Assembly: GCA_003255025.1 (NCBI GenBank)
Contig: QANY01002976.1
Span: 1,795,615 to 1,859,614, forward strand
Direction of reading: 5' to 3'
Source of the DNA: Datisca glomerata
Taxonomy: Eukaryota; Streptophyta; Magnoliopsida; Cucurbitales; Datiscaceae
DNA: 64,000 bases
In this document: piece by piece, positions 37,022-49,600 of the stretch
How the letters are laid out: each line of letters starts with the position of its first letter
Numbering within the stretch: the first letter of the stretch is position 1
Notes under the pieces: model-generated
The model's database searches: none
Seen by the model: only the letters and a program-made list of their open reading frames with translations
Told to the model about the DNA's origin: nothing
Made by a program: the position numbers and the translations under genes

Positions 37022-37111
37022 AACCATTGAGAATGGGGTTTCTCCTATTGTCTCTCTTGGGGTCGTTCTGTATGCCCATAAGACTATGGGTAGCTCTTCC
37101 ACCCATCCCAA
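37022..37111 (-). pseudogene. Inverted duplicate of an integrase fragment
   Basis: The minus strand reads [20 protein letters not shown] then ETPFSM, matching the integrase at 36,195-36,262 in the opposite direction. This copy keeps 10 nt that the main pol copy lost. Confidence 0.8.
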
Positions 37112-37600
37112 AAGCCTTACTCTCAAAGGGAAAAATAACCAAATGAGGAAAAACCATGGAAGCATGCGACTCCAACGAGCCCACTTACAATAAACGGAAG
37201 GGAGAATAGACCCATTACATTGTAAATGGGAAGGAAGTTCCAGCCTCAATGGACAGAAAGTAAAAACACCCAAAACGGGTAAACATACTCTTCCATAGAC
37301 GTTCCCTGAAATTTTTTTCCAAGTATGTAAAGAACTAAGTATCAAAACTAGTTGATAATTTTTCAAGTTAGCCATGGACACTGTTAAAAAGGAAAAGAGT
37401 ATTTTAAGTCCCAAAATTTCTTATAGAATTTCACTAAGCATTCAAGAAGACTAGAAAAATTGATTGATTTATACTAAGTGTTAAGACGAAGGGAAATGAT
37501 AAAGAATATTGATGAAAGAAATCATTTCATTAAAAAGTAAAAAATACAAAATGGTTTCGAATTTCTAAATAATATATATATATATAAATACAAGAAAATG

Positions 37601-38292
37601 CTAAGTCTTCGGAGCAACATCAACAGTCACTTTAGTGGTGGAAACGAGAAGTTCAGTCTCAGGATCAGCGGGCACGTCAGGAAGTGAGATAAATAACATA
37701 CCGGGAAGTTTACTAGTCTTGGCATCATGATAATCCACCTTATAAGCCATCAACTCGTACTTATCAGCCATGGCATGATACTTTATCGCGAGTCCAGCCT
37801 CCCATTCGCGTGACTTAGCCAAAGCCTCATCGGCCTAAACTAACTTTGCCTCAACAACGGTCAGGTTCTCCTCATTTATCTCAGAAATCCTCTTTGCCTC
37901 CCATAGAGACTCATCAAGCTTTGACTACTTAGCTGTGGCCGCATCAAGCTTGGGAGTAAAATGGGCAAAAACCCGTTGAAGATCAGCTTCCACCTTCTTA
38001 AGGTCATCCTGGTCTGAAGCAGTGCCGTCGTAAGCCTTGGTGGTCTACATCACCTTCCTCCTCCAACCAGCCATCTCTTCCTCTGCATAGTAAATATCCT
38101 GCTGAATCCCGTTATGGTAGGTTGCAGCTTGCTTAAAAAGTGTTAATAAAATTGGTAAGGAAGTTACATATACAAACTAAGGGTGCAAAAAGACAAAATG
38201 AAATAGAAGTACTTGCATTAGAGAATGGGTCAGGTTGATAACCTTATTGTGGATGGACATCTGGCGTAGTGAAGAAGCGTCCACGTCAGACA
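37601..38292 (-). pseudogene. Tat antisense accessory ORF, 3' part
   Basis: On the minus strand, after the copia insertion: DVDASSLRQMSIHNKVINLT at the top, a Lys/Glu-rich helical stretch (about 38,000-37,850), then WEAGLAIKYHAMADKYELMA and ISLPDVPADPETE to a stop at 37,601. Two or three in-frame stops occur. It runs opposite to gag-pol. Antisense or sense accessory ORFs between pol and the 3' LTR are described for Tat elements; their function is unknown. It continues upstream at 45,745-46,605. Confidence 0.6.
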
Positions 38293-39302
38293 TTATTTAG
38301 CATGCATGAATCGAAGGTTGATTCTGCATCGAACCTATAGTGGAGTCGTACGATGTCAGGATTAAATAGGTCAAGAATTTATGGAGATAAATTTTCTGAG
38401 TATTTGAATCTTATAGTTTTATTCATGTGGGTTCATTCGGTCTCACGAGTAGCTCATGCTGACAAGAATAAAAGAAACAACATCAAATGGACCAAAACGT
38501 GTTTTGAGCCAATGTGTATTTCCTGAACTCATATGTGATGGGTGTTGTCACTTTATTAGTGAAGAGCAACTGATTGATGTTCAAATTAATTAATTTATTA
38601 TTTTTCTAATTATTGAAAAATTAGTAAATAAGAATTTTTTTTAATTAATTGATGGAGTTCAATTTAAATTTATCAATTTAGATTGATGGATTTAAACACA
38701 ACATTGACTCTAGGGAGATATGCAATTTTCGACAATAGTAAAAAAATAAGGAGGTGAATTTAAGAAATTCCACATATATGAGGTATATGTGAAAATTCCA
38801 AAATTATGACTTAAGGGATGGCATTAGGGTTGCCTCCTTAACCAAAGTGTGTTGACACAGCCCCAGTCAGACAAAGCAAAAAAATGTTTCTCTCTCCCCT
38901 CATACTGCCTGCCGACGAAATCACTAGAGGAAGAGAAAAATTTATTTTTGCAGTTATTTTGAGAGCCCAAACTCAGTTCCTAAAAACGTCCTTGCAAGAT
39001 ATACTTCTGAATCCAACGAGTGGTTGTTGGTGCGATGAATAATTGAAATTCTTGGATTTGAAGATCAAAGAACGCAAAGCATTCAATGAGGATTCCACCA
39101 ATTCAGAAAATCTCTGGTACAATGAAAATGTATAAATCTTTTCTACCTCTTTGAATACGTTTAACTTAATATGCATAATCGTTTGTATGGTTTTAGTATT
39201 TAATATGATTAAATTCATTGATGAGAAAGATTTTTTATATTCTGTCCACGAATAGTTTGTGGTTCAATAATTTTTCCTCAAATTTTAAAACCCGATCCAA
39301 CA
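38293..39302 (+). repeat. Copia 1 5' LTR, missing about its first 860 bp
   Basis: The sequence from GCATGAATCG (about 38,302) matches the 3' LTR from about 44,775 onward; the 3' LTR starts at 43,912. It ends CCGATCCAACA at 39,302. The outer end lies directly beside the target duplication. Confidence 0.82.
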
Positions 39303-39320
39303 ATTGATATCAGAGCCATG
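39303..39320 (+). other. Copia 1 primer-binding site
   Basis: ATTGATATCAGAGCCATG directly follows the LTR. TATCAGAGC is the typical copia PBS complementary to initiator methionine tRNA. Confidence 0.8.
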
Positions 39321-39769
39321 ATTTCTTGATTAGGCATATTCTATGATTAAACGTATGTATCGTTGGATGTTATGATATTGGCATATTTGTATGGTAGATT
39401 CAAAATTGTTTTGAATGTATTTTATGAATGGATCATGATCTATTGACTCTAGGTGTGTTATGTTTCAATTATAGAATTGATGTACACCGAAATTGAGGTA
39501 TAAGATTTTATGTAATTTATTTTCTTGCAAAAGTTGTATTTTTCTTAAATTCCATGTAAAGTGTCGACGCCTCGGAGAAATAAAAAATCACCACCACCAT
39601 CGTCGAACGTCACTGCCGCTGCCATCATCAGTGACAGCCGTCATGCCACGGTTCCTCCTACTGTCCGCTACAGTGCCCTGCGTGGTGCCTAGAGTTTGTG
39701 AAACTCTAAGTGATAACATTTAGAATTTAAGAAATCCTGTGATGTTTTGCAAAAACTCTAATCTCATAT

Positions 39770-40060
39770 TTTATCTTTAATATTTTGAATTTTGAATTTT
39801 AGATTTTAAACAGATAAAAGATAACTAAAGTTTAAAAGATATGGTATGAGTTATTGAAAAGATAATTATCCATTTTATCTTTTGAAATTTGATTTTAAAA
39901 GATAATTATCTATTTTATCATTTTATCTTTTGGATTTTGAATTCAAAAGGATAATTATCCATTTTATCTTTTATCTTTTGAATTTAAAAGATAATTATCC
40001 ATTTATCTTTCTATCTTTTGAATTTTAAATTTAAAAAAAATTAAAGGGATTGTATAATTA
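39770..40060 (+). repeat. AT-rich repeats in the copia leader
   Basis: Several alternating copies of AAAAGATAATTATCCATTTT and ATCTTTTGAATTT, which are partly self-complementary. The second copia element has the equivalent at about 54,390-54,650. Confidence 0.7.
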
Positions 40061-41106
40061 GGAAAATAGTTTTTCTTAATTAAAATATTTGGATCAAAAT
40101 TTTGAATTTTGAAAATTAGACTGCACTGTTGTAAAGAGTTACAAAATTTGGTAGAACTTTCTGAAGGACAAAGAGACAATTACATATGCCATGATGACTA
40201 CTATTTAAATTAATTATAATTTATTTATTAATCTGTTATGGATTGTAATTAGAAATGAGCTAATATGGAAGTTACTTTTGAATGGATGATTTATTATTAA
40301 TCTCGCATAATCGTATGACTTGCCATACCGAAATAGGGATATGTCAATATCAAAATGTCATGTAGCATGCACATACATATTGTAGTTTAATTTATAATGT
40401 GTTATAATTTAAATACAATGCGAATTTTATAAAAATTGTAAATTTTAAATAGGGATCTAACTTTTATAAAAGTTTATAATTTTTTAAAATTAATAAAGAG
40501 TTATAATTTTGAAAAAACAACAAAAAATCCATTCTTCCAAACACTAAGTGGGAGGGTCGTTTACGTTGAAATGTTCCCAAGGTCCCTAACGTCTTGATTG
40601 TAGCACGAGCAATTGTTTAGAGCCGTCCTAGTGGTCCTCTCTTTAGTGAGAAAAACTTAGGAATCGTGTCACTTTGAGTCATCGAGTTGCTTAAGAAGCT
40701 AAAGTTTATAAAAAAAGTGATGAGTAAGGACCGTCCCTAGATGGACTATTAGTTCATGGTAACCTTTAAACCCGATGCGTTGGTTAAACACTTAGAAGGA
40801 AGCACATTGGAATCTCTCATAGGGGCTAGCCAATGGGCTAAAGTGGCCAAAATCATTGGTGATTGGTTAAGGTAGATGTAGTGATATCTTGATATGCGTT
40901 AACCAAATGAGAGGAGTCTCGATGCGATAGGAGGTAGATTGGACGTTGTTCTTAGATGAGACATGCTATCGTTGTTGATCGTAACATCATGGAAGAAATA
41001 TTTTTTTATTGTATTTTTAAATATTTAAGTATTTGCATCATGCATCATACTTTCTTAAATGATTGAGTATTTATTTACACCACTTTAATTATTATTTTCA
41101 TTAATC

Positions 41107-41679
41107 GTGTCGCTATCCCCACTCTCAACTATCTTAAACGCGAATAAACTTACTGGTGAAAATTACACGGATTGGAAATGTAATCTTGATATCGTAATGA
41201 CGGTAGAAAAGCACAAGTTCATGCTCACTACCCCTTGTCCCCTTGAGCCTATTGCTAAATCGACTCAAGAGGAAAATGATGCCTATGTTTCTTGGCTGCG
41301 TTCTGATGAGATCGTCATATGTTACATCTTAGCTTATGTTAGCAATGTGTTACAACAACAACATCAGAATATGAAAACTGCCACTAATATGATGTTGAAC
41401 ATCACTAAAATATTCTGAGATCAGGGTCGTCAAGGCAAACAGGCTGCTGTGCGAAACTTCATGAACTGCATGATGAAACCTGAAACTCCTGTCGGAGAAC
41501 ATATGATGATGATCATTAGTTATCTAAATGAGATGGAGATCATGGGTGCTAAGGTAGATGGCAAGACACAAGTTGATATGATCCTTGAGACTCTACCTGA
41601 CACTTTTGAGAACTTCAAACTTAATTATTCGATGAATAAGTTGAGGTACTCACTTCCTGAGCTGATGAAGGAACTGTAA
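41107..41679 (+). pseudogene. Copia 1 gag, broken
   Basis: LNANKLTGENYTDWKCNLDI opens the copia gag domain; PLEPIAKSTQEENDAYVSWL and MMMIISYLNEMEIMGAKVDG follow after a stop near 41,418. The start codon reads GTG (41,107), where the second element has ATG. The frame ends RYSLPELMKEL just before a large deletion. Confidence 0.8.
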
Positions 41680-43897
41680 GCTGCTGAATCAATTAGAGAA
41701 ATAAATCAAAACACTACGATCTAATCGTGGTGGAGAGTACTTGCTAGGACAGTTCCAAGACTTTTTTAAGGAAGATGATATTCTTTCTCAGCTTACAACA
41801 CCTGGAACTCTAGAATAGAATGATGTGTTAGAGAGAAGGAATCAGACTATGATGGATATGGTTAGATCTATGATCAGTTACTCATTCCTCCTAGATTCAT
41901 TCTGGCGATTTGCCTTGAAAATAACAACATACATTCTGAACCAAGTTCAGTCGAATACGGTGCTGGCATGCCATATGAAAGATGGAATGGACAAAAGTCA
42001 TCCGTAAGCCACCTTAGAATATGGGGGTGCCTAGCACATGTTCTGAAACAAAAGACGTGCAAGTTGGCCAGTCGATCAGAATTATGCATATTTTTAGGAT
42101 ATCCCAAAGGAATGAAAGGGTATGTCTTCTATAGTTTGACTGACAAGAAAATATTCGTAGCCAAGAATGCACGTTTTCTCGAAGAAGACTATATAAGAAG
42201 TGTGAAGCCGAGAAGCACTCTTGTGCTAAAGGAATTATTGAGTGGGAGGACACCGATTCCCTAAAAAGGAATTGTTTCTTATTCAATAATGGAAGAACCA
42301 CAGTTGGGGCGAGACCGTATTAGCCTCAGATAAGGATCATGATGAATCCGTTTCCTACTCACATTCCATGGCTAGTCCTGAATTAAACCTATGGCAAGAA
42401 GCTATGAACATTGAGATACATTTGATGTACTCGAACGAAGTCTGAAAACTTATAGATCCTCCTAAAGGGGTCATATTTGTAGGGTGTAAATGGATCTATA
42501 AGAAAAAGAGATGTTCGGATGGAAATATGGAGATATTCAAAGCTAGGCTAGTAGCAAAGAGCTATGCCAAAAAAAAAAGGTATTGACTATGAGGATACCT
42601 TCTCGCCAGTGGCCATGTTTAAATCCATCTAAATCCTCTTGTCCATTGTTGTTGCCCTTGATTATGAAATCTAGCAGATGGATGTCAAGACTACTTTTAT
42701 GAATGGAAATCTTGAAGGCGTATTTATATGGCTCAACCAAAGGGTCTATAGAGAAAGGCCAAGATGGCAAGGTTTATGAACTGTTGAAGTCTATTTCTAG
42801 ACTTAAGCAAGCATAAGGTCGTGTAATATTAGATTTGATGAAACTTTCAAGAACTTTGGTTTTGAAGAGTTGGTGGACGAATTCTGAGTGTATAAGCTTA
42901 TACACAAAGTCAAAGTGGCTTTTTTAGTCTTGCACGTAAAATACTACTCGTTGGAAATGATGTAAAAAAAGTATCTGATATCAAGATTTTGCTTGCAAAG
43001 TAATTTGATATGACAGAACTTGGAGAAGCTGCATTTATCTTAGGTATTTAAATATTTCGAGATAGGAAGAACATACAATTGATCTTGTCTCAAGAATCTT
43101 ATATTGATAAGGTGATGGATCACTTCAGTATGCAAGACTCTAAGAAGGGATATCTTCCTTTCAAGCATGGAGTCGGCCTCTCCATGGCGCAGCCTTCCAA
43201 GACTTCTCAAGAAGCAGAAGACGTGAGAAAGATTTCATATGCCTAGCCTAGTGCGATGCTTTGCACTAGGCTAGACATTTGCTATGTCGTGAGCGTGGTG
43301 AGTCGCTTCTTATTTAATCCTGGAATCGAGCATTGGAATGCCACCAAGCATATCTTGAAGTATCTTAAGAGAACAAAGAACTACATGCTTATATATTCAG
43401 GTATTGACTTGAATATGACGGGGTAAACTAATTCTGATTTTTAAGAAGACAAGGATTCTAGGAGGTCCACTTCAGTATCAGTGTTCATCCTAAACAGTGG
43501 AGCAGTTATATGGAGAAGTATCAAGCAATCTTGCATCGCTGATTCTACCATGGAAGCTGCATATGTGGCAGCTTGTGAAGCTGCTAAGGAGGCTGTATGG
43601 CTTAAAAAGTTCTTGAAGACTCTATAAGTTGTTCCAAAAGCTGACAAGCCCATGTCACTTTATTGCGATAGCAGTGGGGCTATAGCAAACTCGAAGGAAC
43701 TAAGGAGTCACAAAAGATCCAAACACATAGACCGTAAGTATCACCTGGTAAGAGAGATTGTTCAATGTGAAGATGTTGTTACACACATATCGACGGTCAA
43801 CAACCTTGCAGATCCATTCACAAAAACTTTAAGCAGTAAATACTTTGATGGTCATCTAGAGGGCATGAAGATACGAGATTGTACACGCCTACTTTAG
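41680..43897 (+). pseudogene. Copia 1 pol with deletion of protease and N-terminal integrase
   Basis: Gag joins almost directly to the integrase core (LRSNRGGEYLLGQFQDFFKE, about 41,720), so the zinc knuckle, protease and integrase N-terminus are missing compared with copia 2. Then come SFWRFALKITTYILNQVQSN, RT pieces (FVGCKWIYKKKR, KARLVAKSYA, about 42,480-42,570) and the RNase H end (MSLYCDSSGAIANSKELRSH, STVNNLADPFTKTL, 43,652-43,897). Many stops. Confidence 0.82.
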
Positions 43898-43911
43898 TCC
43901 AAGTGGGAGAT
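43898..43911 (+). other. Copia 1 polypurine tract
   Basis: CCAAGTGGGAGAT directly before the 3' LTR (TGTTGGAAT), the usual copia plus-strand primer site. Confidence 0.75.
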
Positions 43912-45744
43912 TGTTGGAATTATGTCTATAAAGTATGGTGTAATAACTATTTATGAGTATTCAGTTATTTCTTAGACATTTTGTATTACTGAATTTAATT
44001 AAAAAATGAAAATTTTACTATTAATTAAAGTGTGTTTATAATCTACTCAAGTTCTGAAACTATTACCAACATAAGAAGAGTAAAGACATAGGGGTCTTCT
44101 AAACAAAGTCTTCTGAAGTAGTTCGAATGATATTCACAGTCTTAGGATCGACTGGGTAATCGAGTCTGATTATGACTGTTAGGTTTAACCAAAGGATACC
44201 AGCCTTGGTGCATGGGAGTGAAGACTCTGACTGTTGACCTAAACATGTTATGAAACATGTTGAATAGACCAGTAACAAATTAGTTTAAAGTAAAATCGTT
44301 TACCTACCGCTAAATCTGATTGTTACACCTTAAGGATATTTTCATAATTATCTTTATCCTGAAGTGAATATGAAGTTTAGCTTAGTTACTTGCGGTCTTT
44401 GATATGTCAAAGGAGTGAGTTCGAATTGCCGGACAATACCTTAGCTCTTGGGATAGTAATTCAACTATGTTAGAGTTACGTGATTCACATATATGAAAAT
44501 TTGTGGTTAGATTATGAAATAAAAAATATCACCTTATGCTTTATTGATGGGTGTGTGAATAAATTAACTTGGCCAAGTATTCAATGAAATGAGACACTGT
44601 TATGCCTTTCTTATTCATAGTCAATAAAAGTGTTAAGAAAATAATAACAAGAGGGGTAAAATGATAATTTTATATCCTGCTCTTTTTACTGATATTCACG
44701 AAGGGTAATATGTAAAAATATTCTGCGGACTGTGAAATAAAAGAGTTTATTTGCACCAACAGAAAATGTAACTCGTATGAATCGAGAGTTGATTCGACAT
44801 TAAAGCTATAGTGGTGTCGTACGATGTCATGATTATATAGGTCAGGAATTTATGTAGATAAATTCGTCGAGTATTTGAATCATATAGCTTTATTCATGTG
44901 GATTCATTCGGTCTCATGAGTAGTTCATGAGGAGGGGAATAGAAGAAATAACAACAATTGGACCAATATGTGTTTTGAGCCAAAGTGTATTTCCTGAACC
45001 CATATGTGATGGGTGTTGTCACTTTATTAGTGAGGAGCAACTAATTGATGTTCAAATTAATTAATGTATTATTTTCAAATTATTTTATAATTAGTAAACA
45101 AGAAAAAATTAATTAATTAATGGATGAAGATGAATTTAAATTTATCAAATTAGATTGATGAATTTGGACACAACATTGATTCTAGGAAGATATGCTTTTT
45201 TCTAGTAAAAAATAAGGGGTGAATTTCAGAAATTACACATATATATGCTATATGTGAAAATTTTAAAATTATTATATAAGAGATGGCATTAGGATTGCCT
45301 CCCTAACAAAAGTGTGTTGACACAACCCTAATTAGACAGAACAGAAAAATGTTTCTCTCTCCCCTCCTACTGCTTGTTGCCGAAATCACCAGAGTAAGAG
45401 AAAATTTTGATTTTTCTTCCTCAGTTGTTTTAGGAGCCCACACTCAGTTTCTAACAACGTCCTTGCGAGATATACTTCTGAATCCAACTAGTGGTTGTTG
45501 GTGCGAAGGCTACTTAAAGTTCTTGGATTTGAAGATCGAAAAACGTGAAACCTTCAATAAGGATTCAACAAATTCAGAAAGTTTTCGATATAGCGAAAAG
45601 GTATATCGTTTCCACATCTTTTAAATACGTTTAACTTAATATGCATAATTGTTTGTATGGTTTTTGTATTTAATATGATAATCCGCCCATGAACTGTTCG
45701 TGGTTCAATGATTTTTTTCTCAAATTTTAAAATCCGATCCAACA
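43912..45744 (+). repeat. Copia 1 3' LTR
   Basis: 1,833 bp, from TGTTGGAATTATGTC to CCGATCCAACA, followed by the target duplication AGACA. This is the most complete copy of this LTR in the window. Confidence 0.88.
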
Positions 45745-46605
45745 AGACAGACGCGAGGAACCAGAGGAATGAGAGGTTGAATTCTTAGCAGGCGAGGGAG
45801 GAGGCGCAACAGTCCTCTCCGGAATAGGAGAAACCTCAGCAATGGAAGAAAGGAGATAAGGAACGGGGGGAGTGATATCCCCTGATACAGAGCATGACGA
45901 ACTGGCGTTACCCACAAGTTACTCCTGAGACGCTTTGACATTTCCAGCTCGTTATATGCAAAAATGAAAATCGCATCCTATTCTTCTGCCTCCTTTTGTG
46001 CAGCTTCGCGTTGAGCCTCGCGTTCTCTTTCTTCTTGAGCAAACTCCTCTCCTTCCCGCTCTGATTCTGAAGACTCACTAGAACTTGTCTAGACTACTCT
46101 ACGAGAAGCGGGAACAGGGATTGCAACCGGGATGGCCCGAGAAACTTCTATTACAGAGGATGACAGGGCAACATATTCAGCAATAGATACAACAAAGTTA
46201 TGCAAAAACGGAAAAATAAAGAAGAAAAGGGAGCTTCGGCCACTTACTGAACTCTCTCCAGTTCTGGAGAACGACCCAGCGACCGTTGTCATCCCAGTTT
46301 CCACCTATAAGGAGAGTACCATCCTCCCAACTTTTATCCCCACTGGGGAGGTCAGTGACTAGCCCTCCCCGCTTCTCACTCGCGTGGGGAGCTAAGTAAT
46401 AGGACAGAGCGCCTTTTCACTATATACACGGCGTGGATCTCATCTACTCCGACATTCAAGTTGTGCCTCCTATTGAGGGCTTCAATCCCTAAAATAACCA
46501 TGTAAGTGATAGAGGTGTATTGGGAAGGGGCAAGGTTGAAGGTACAAAAATATTCTTGAAAAAGAGGAGAGAAAGTAACCTTTAACCCTAGGGTTATGTA
46601 CATCG
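45745..46605 (-). pseudogene. Tat antisense accessory ORF, 5' part
   Basis: Minus strand: VTFSPLFQEYFCTFNLAPSQ, YTSITYMVILGIEALNRR (about 46,580-46,450), resembling the start of 'putative plant transposon protein' ORFs; then a stop-rich middle and a Ser/Pro-rich stretch (ITPPVPYLLSSIAEVSPIPE, about 45,850). It is cut at 46,605 by copia 2 and at 45,745 by copia 1. The likely upstream start lies inverted at 55,371-55,880. Confidence 0.55.
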
Positions 46606-49600
46606 CGTTCGATCGGATTTTAAAATTGGAGGAAAAAATCATTGAACCACAAACAGTTGATGGACGAAATATCAAAAAAGTTTCTCATCAACGAATTTAA
46701 TCATATTAAATACTAAAATCATACAAACGATTATGCATATTAAGTTAAACGTATTCAAAAGAGGTAGAAACGATTTATACATTTTCGTTGTATTGAAGAA
46801 TTTCTGAATTGATGAAATCCTTATCGAATGATTCGCGTTCTTCGATCTTCAAATCTAAGAACGTCAATTAGTCTTCTCACCAAGAACCACTCATTGGATT
46901 CATAAGTATATCTCGCAAGGACGTCGTTAGGAACTGAGTGTCGGCTCTCAAAACAAGTGAGGAAGACAAATCATTTTTCTCTTCCTCTGGTGATTTCGGC
47001 GGTAAGCAGTAGGAGGGGAGAGAAAAACCTTTTTCTACTCTTCTGATTAGGGTTGTGTCAACACACTTAGATTAGGGAGGCAACCCTAATGCCATCCCAT
47101 ATATAATAATTTTGAAATTTTCACATATACTCCATATATGTGTAATTTCTTAAATTCACACCCTTATTCTTTACTATTGCCAAAAATTGCATATCTCACT
47201 AGAGTCAATGTTGTGTCCAAATTCATCAATCTAAATTTATAAATTTAAATTGATCTTCATCAATTAATTAATTAATTTTTCTTATTTATTAATTATTCGA
47301 TAATTAAAAAATAATAAATTAATTAATTTGAACATCAATTAATTGCTCTTCACTAATAAAGTGACAGCACCCATCACATATGGGTTCAGAAAATAGACAT
47401 TGGCTCAAAACAAATTGAAGTCTAACTGTAGTGGGTGTAAGTGGTTCGGTTCGGCTCGATTTAAGGAGTTTATACGAGTCGAACTGAAAATACAGTTTTA
47501 TATATTCAAAAACCCAACCGATCCGTTTAATGGCCCAAATTCGAGAAAAATCAAATCGGACCGTGAGATTGAAAACAAAGTAAATGAATTCCAACTCTCA
47601 CCCAAATCACAACAAATCTCATCCAAATCTCAGCCAAATTTCAACAAAATCTCGGCCAAATCTCAGTTACAACATTCAACTAACAATACAAAAAACTTAA
47701 CGAAGAAAAACAGATTACATGAAAAAAAACACAAATCCCTTCATTCGTATATTCCCTAGATAGAGACACATTGAGAGAGAGAAGAGAGAGAGAGGAGGAG
47801 AAGGAGGACTACCGATAAATTTTAACCCATGCATAGGTTTGAGATCTGAGATCTAGAAAACTATGGAATCAAAATGACAACGACGAGGTTGTCGGTGGCA
47901 CAGCCTCTGGATCTGAGTGAATGGCCAGTTGTTGGATCTGCAATGACGATGTAGTTCTGATGATGTTGTTCGATGCTCAGCCGCTGGGTCTGCAATACTG
48001 ATCAACAGCGAGAGGCTTTTATCACGAGAAAGACAAAGAGAGTCAATATGATCGAGACAATCAAACTCTTTTCCGCTGAAAGCTAAACTTCAAGTCTGTG
48101 ATTTCAGTGAAACTAGTAGAGGTCGAGCACTGAAACTAGAAATTTTGTGTAGACAAAAATGGTGGAAAAGAAAAGAGATTCAGAACAGACAGTGAGTGAG
48201 ACAGGTGAGAGAGCGAGAGTATTTTTGATCGAGACTCGAGAGCGAGAGAGAGAGTCGAGAGGGGTGTTCCAAAGAGAGAGGCTTTGTTTGAGTCTGAGAG
48301 TAATTGAGAGTGGCGAAGAAGAGAAAATGGATGGTTAGGTTAGGATTTACTTTATTTATGTCCAAGTATTGAAAATACTGAAAAAAAATGAGAAAATGGT
48401 AGAGTAGGAGATTCGAACTTGGGTCGGAGATGTGTCCCAACCTGTGAGCTAGTACCTAGGATTTGGAAAATAATTCACTAGTATCAATATATGTGGTGCA
48501 GTTCGGTTATAATCGGTTTTCACCCCATTGAACCACAAACCAAACTGAAAAATGTGGTTTTATTATTATTAAAACCAAATAAAATTAAATAAATTGACAA
48601 ACCGACTGAACCGGCTTAGTTCATATCAGTTCGGCTTGTTTTTTTCAGTTTCTCAAATTTGCTCACACGCCTCTAACTGATGTTGTTTCTTCTATTCCCA
48701 TTCTCATGAGCTACTTCTAAAACTGAATGGACCCACATGAATAAAGCTATAGGATTCAAATACCCGACCTATTTAATTCTGACATTGTACGACTCCACTA
48801 TAGGTTTGATGCCGAATCAACTCTCGATTCATGCGCACTACATTTTCTGTTGGTGCAAATAAAAACTTTTATTTCATGGTCGATAGAATATTTTAACATA
48901 TTACCCTTCTTGAATATCAATAACAAGAGCAGGATATAAAATTATCATTTTATCCATCTTGTTATTATTTCCTTAACTTATTTATTCACTGTGAATAAGA
49001 AAAACATAACAGTGAATGTCTCGTAGAATTCACAAATTATTCAATGTCTTATTTCATTGAATACTTGGCCAAGTTAATTTATTCAGACCCCCATCAATTA
49101 AGCATAAGGTGATTTTGTTGCTTTCACAATCTAACCATGAATTTCCATATCCATGAATTACGCAACTCCAACATAGTTGAATTACGATCCCAACAGTCTA
49201 GATATTGTCCAGCAATTTGAACTCACTCTTTTGGCATATCAAAGACCGTAAGTAACTAAGTCAAGCTTCGTATTCACCTCAGGATAAAGGTAATTATGAA
49301 AATACCCTTAAGGTGTAACAATTAGATTAAGAGTTAGGTAAACGGTTTTGCTCTAAACTAATTTGTTACCACTTTATTCAACATGTTCCATAACATGCCT
49401 AGGTCAACCGTCAGAGTCTCCACTCCCATGCCCCAAACTATAAACCTTTGGTTCAACCTAACAGTAATACTTGGACTCGATGTCCAGTCGATCCTAAGAC
49501 TGTGAATATCTTTCTAAACTATTTTGATAGAGTTTATCTAGAAGACCCATTTCTCTTTACTCTTCTTACGTTGACAATAGTTCTAGGATTTGAGTAAATT

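Larger units (their letters stand above)
38293..45744 (+). mobile_element. Ty1/copia retrotransposon 1, nested in the Tat accessory ORF
   Basis: 5' LTR 38,293-39,302 (truncated at its outer end), PBS, gag, integrase, RT, RNase H, PPT, 3' LTR 43,912-45,744. The target duplication AGACA lies at 38,288-38,292 and 45,745-45,749. With one copy of AGACA removed, the antisense accessory ORF runs through the junction in one frame, which independently supports the ends. Gag and pol carry stops and a large internal deletion, so it is inactive. Confidence 0.87.

Noticed and set aside
47400..47759. 119-codon ORF in the hAT element
   Set aside because: It crosses the insertion boundary at 47,429, so it cannot be an original gene.
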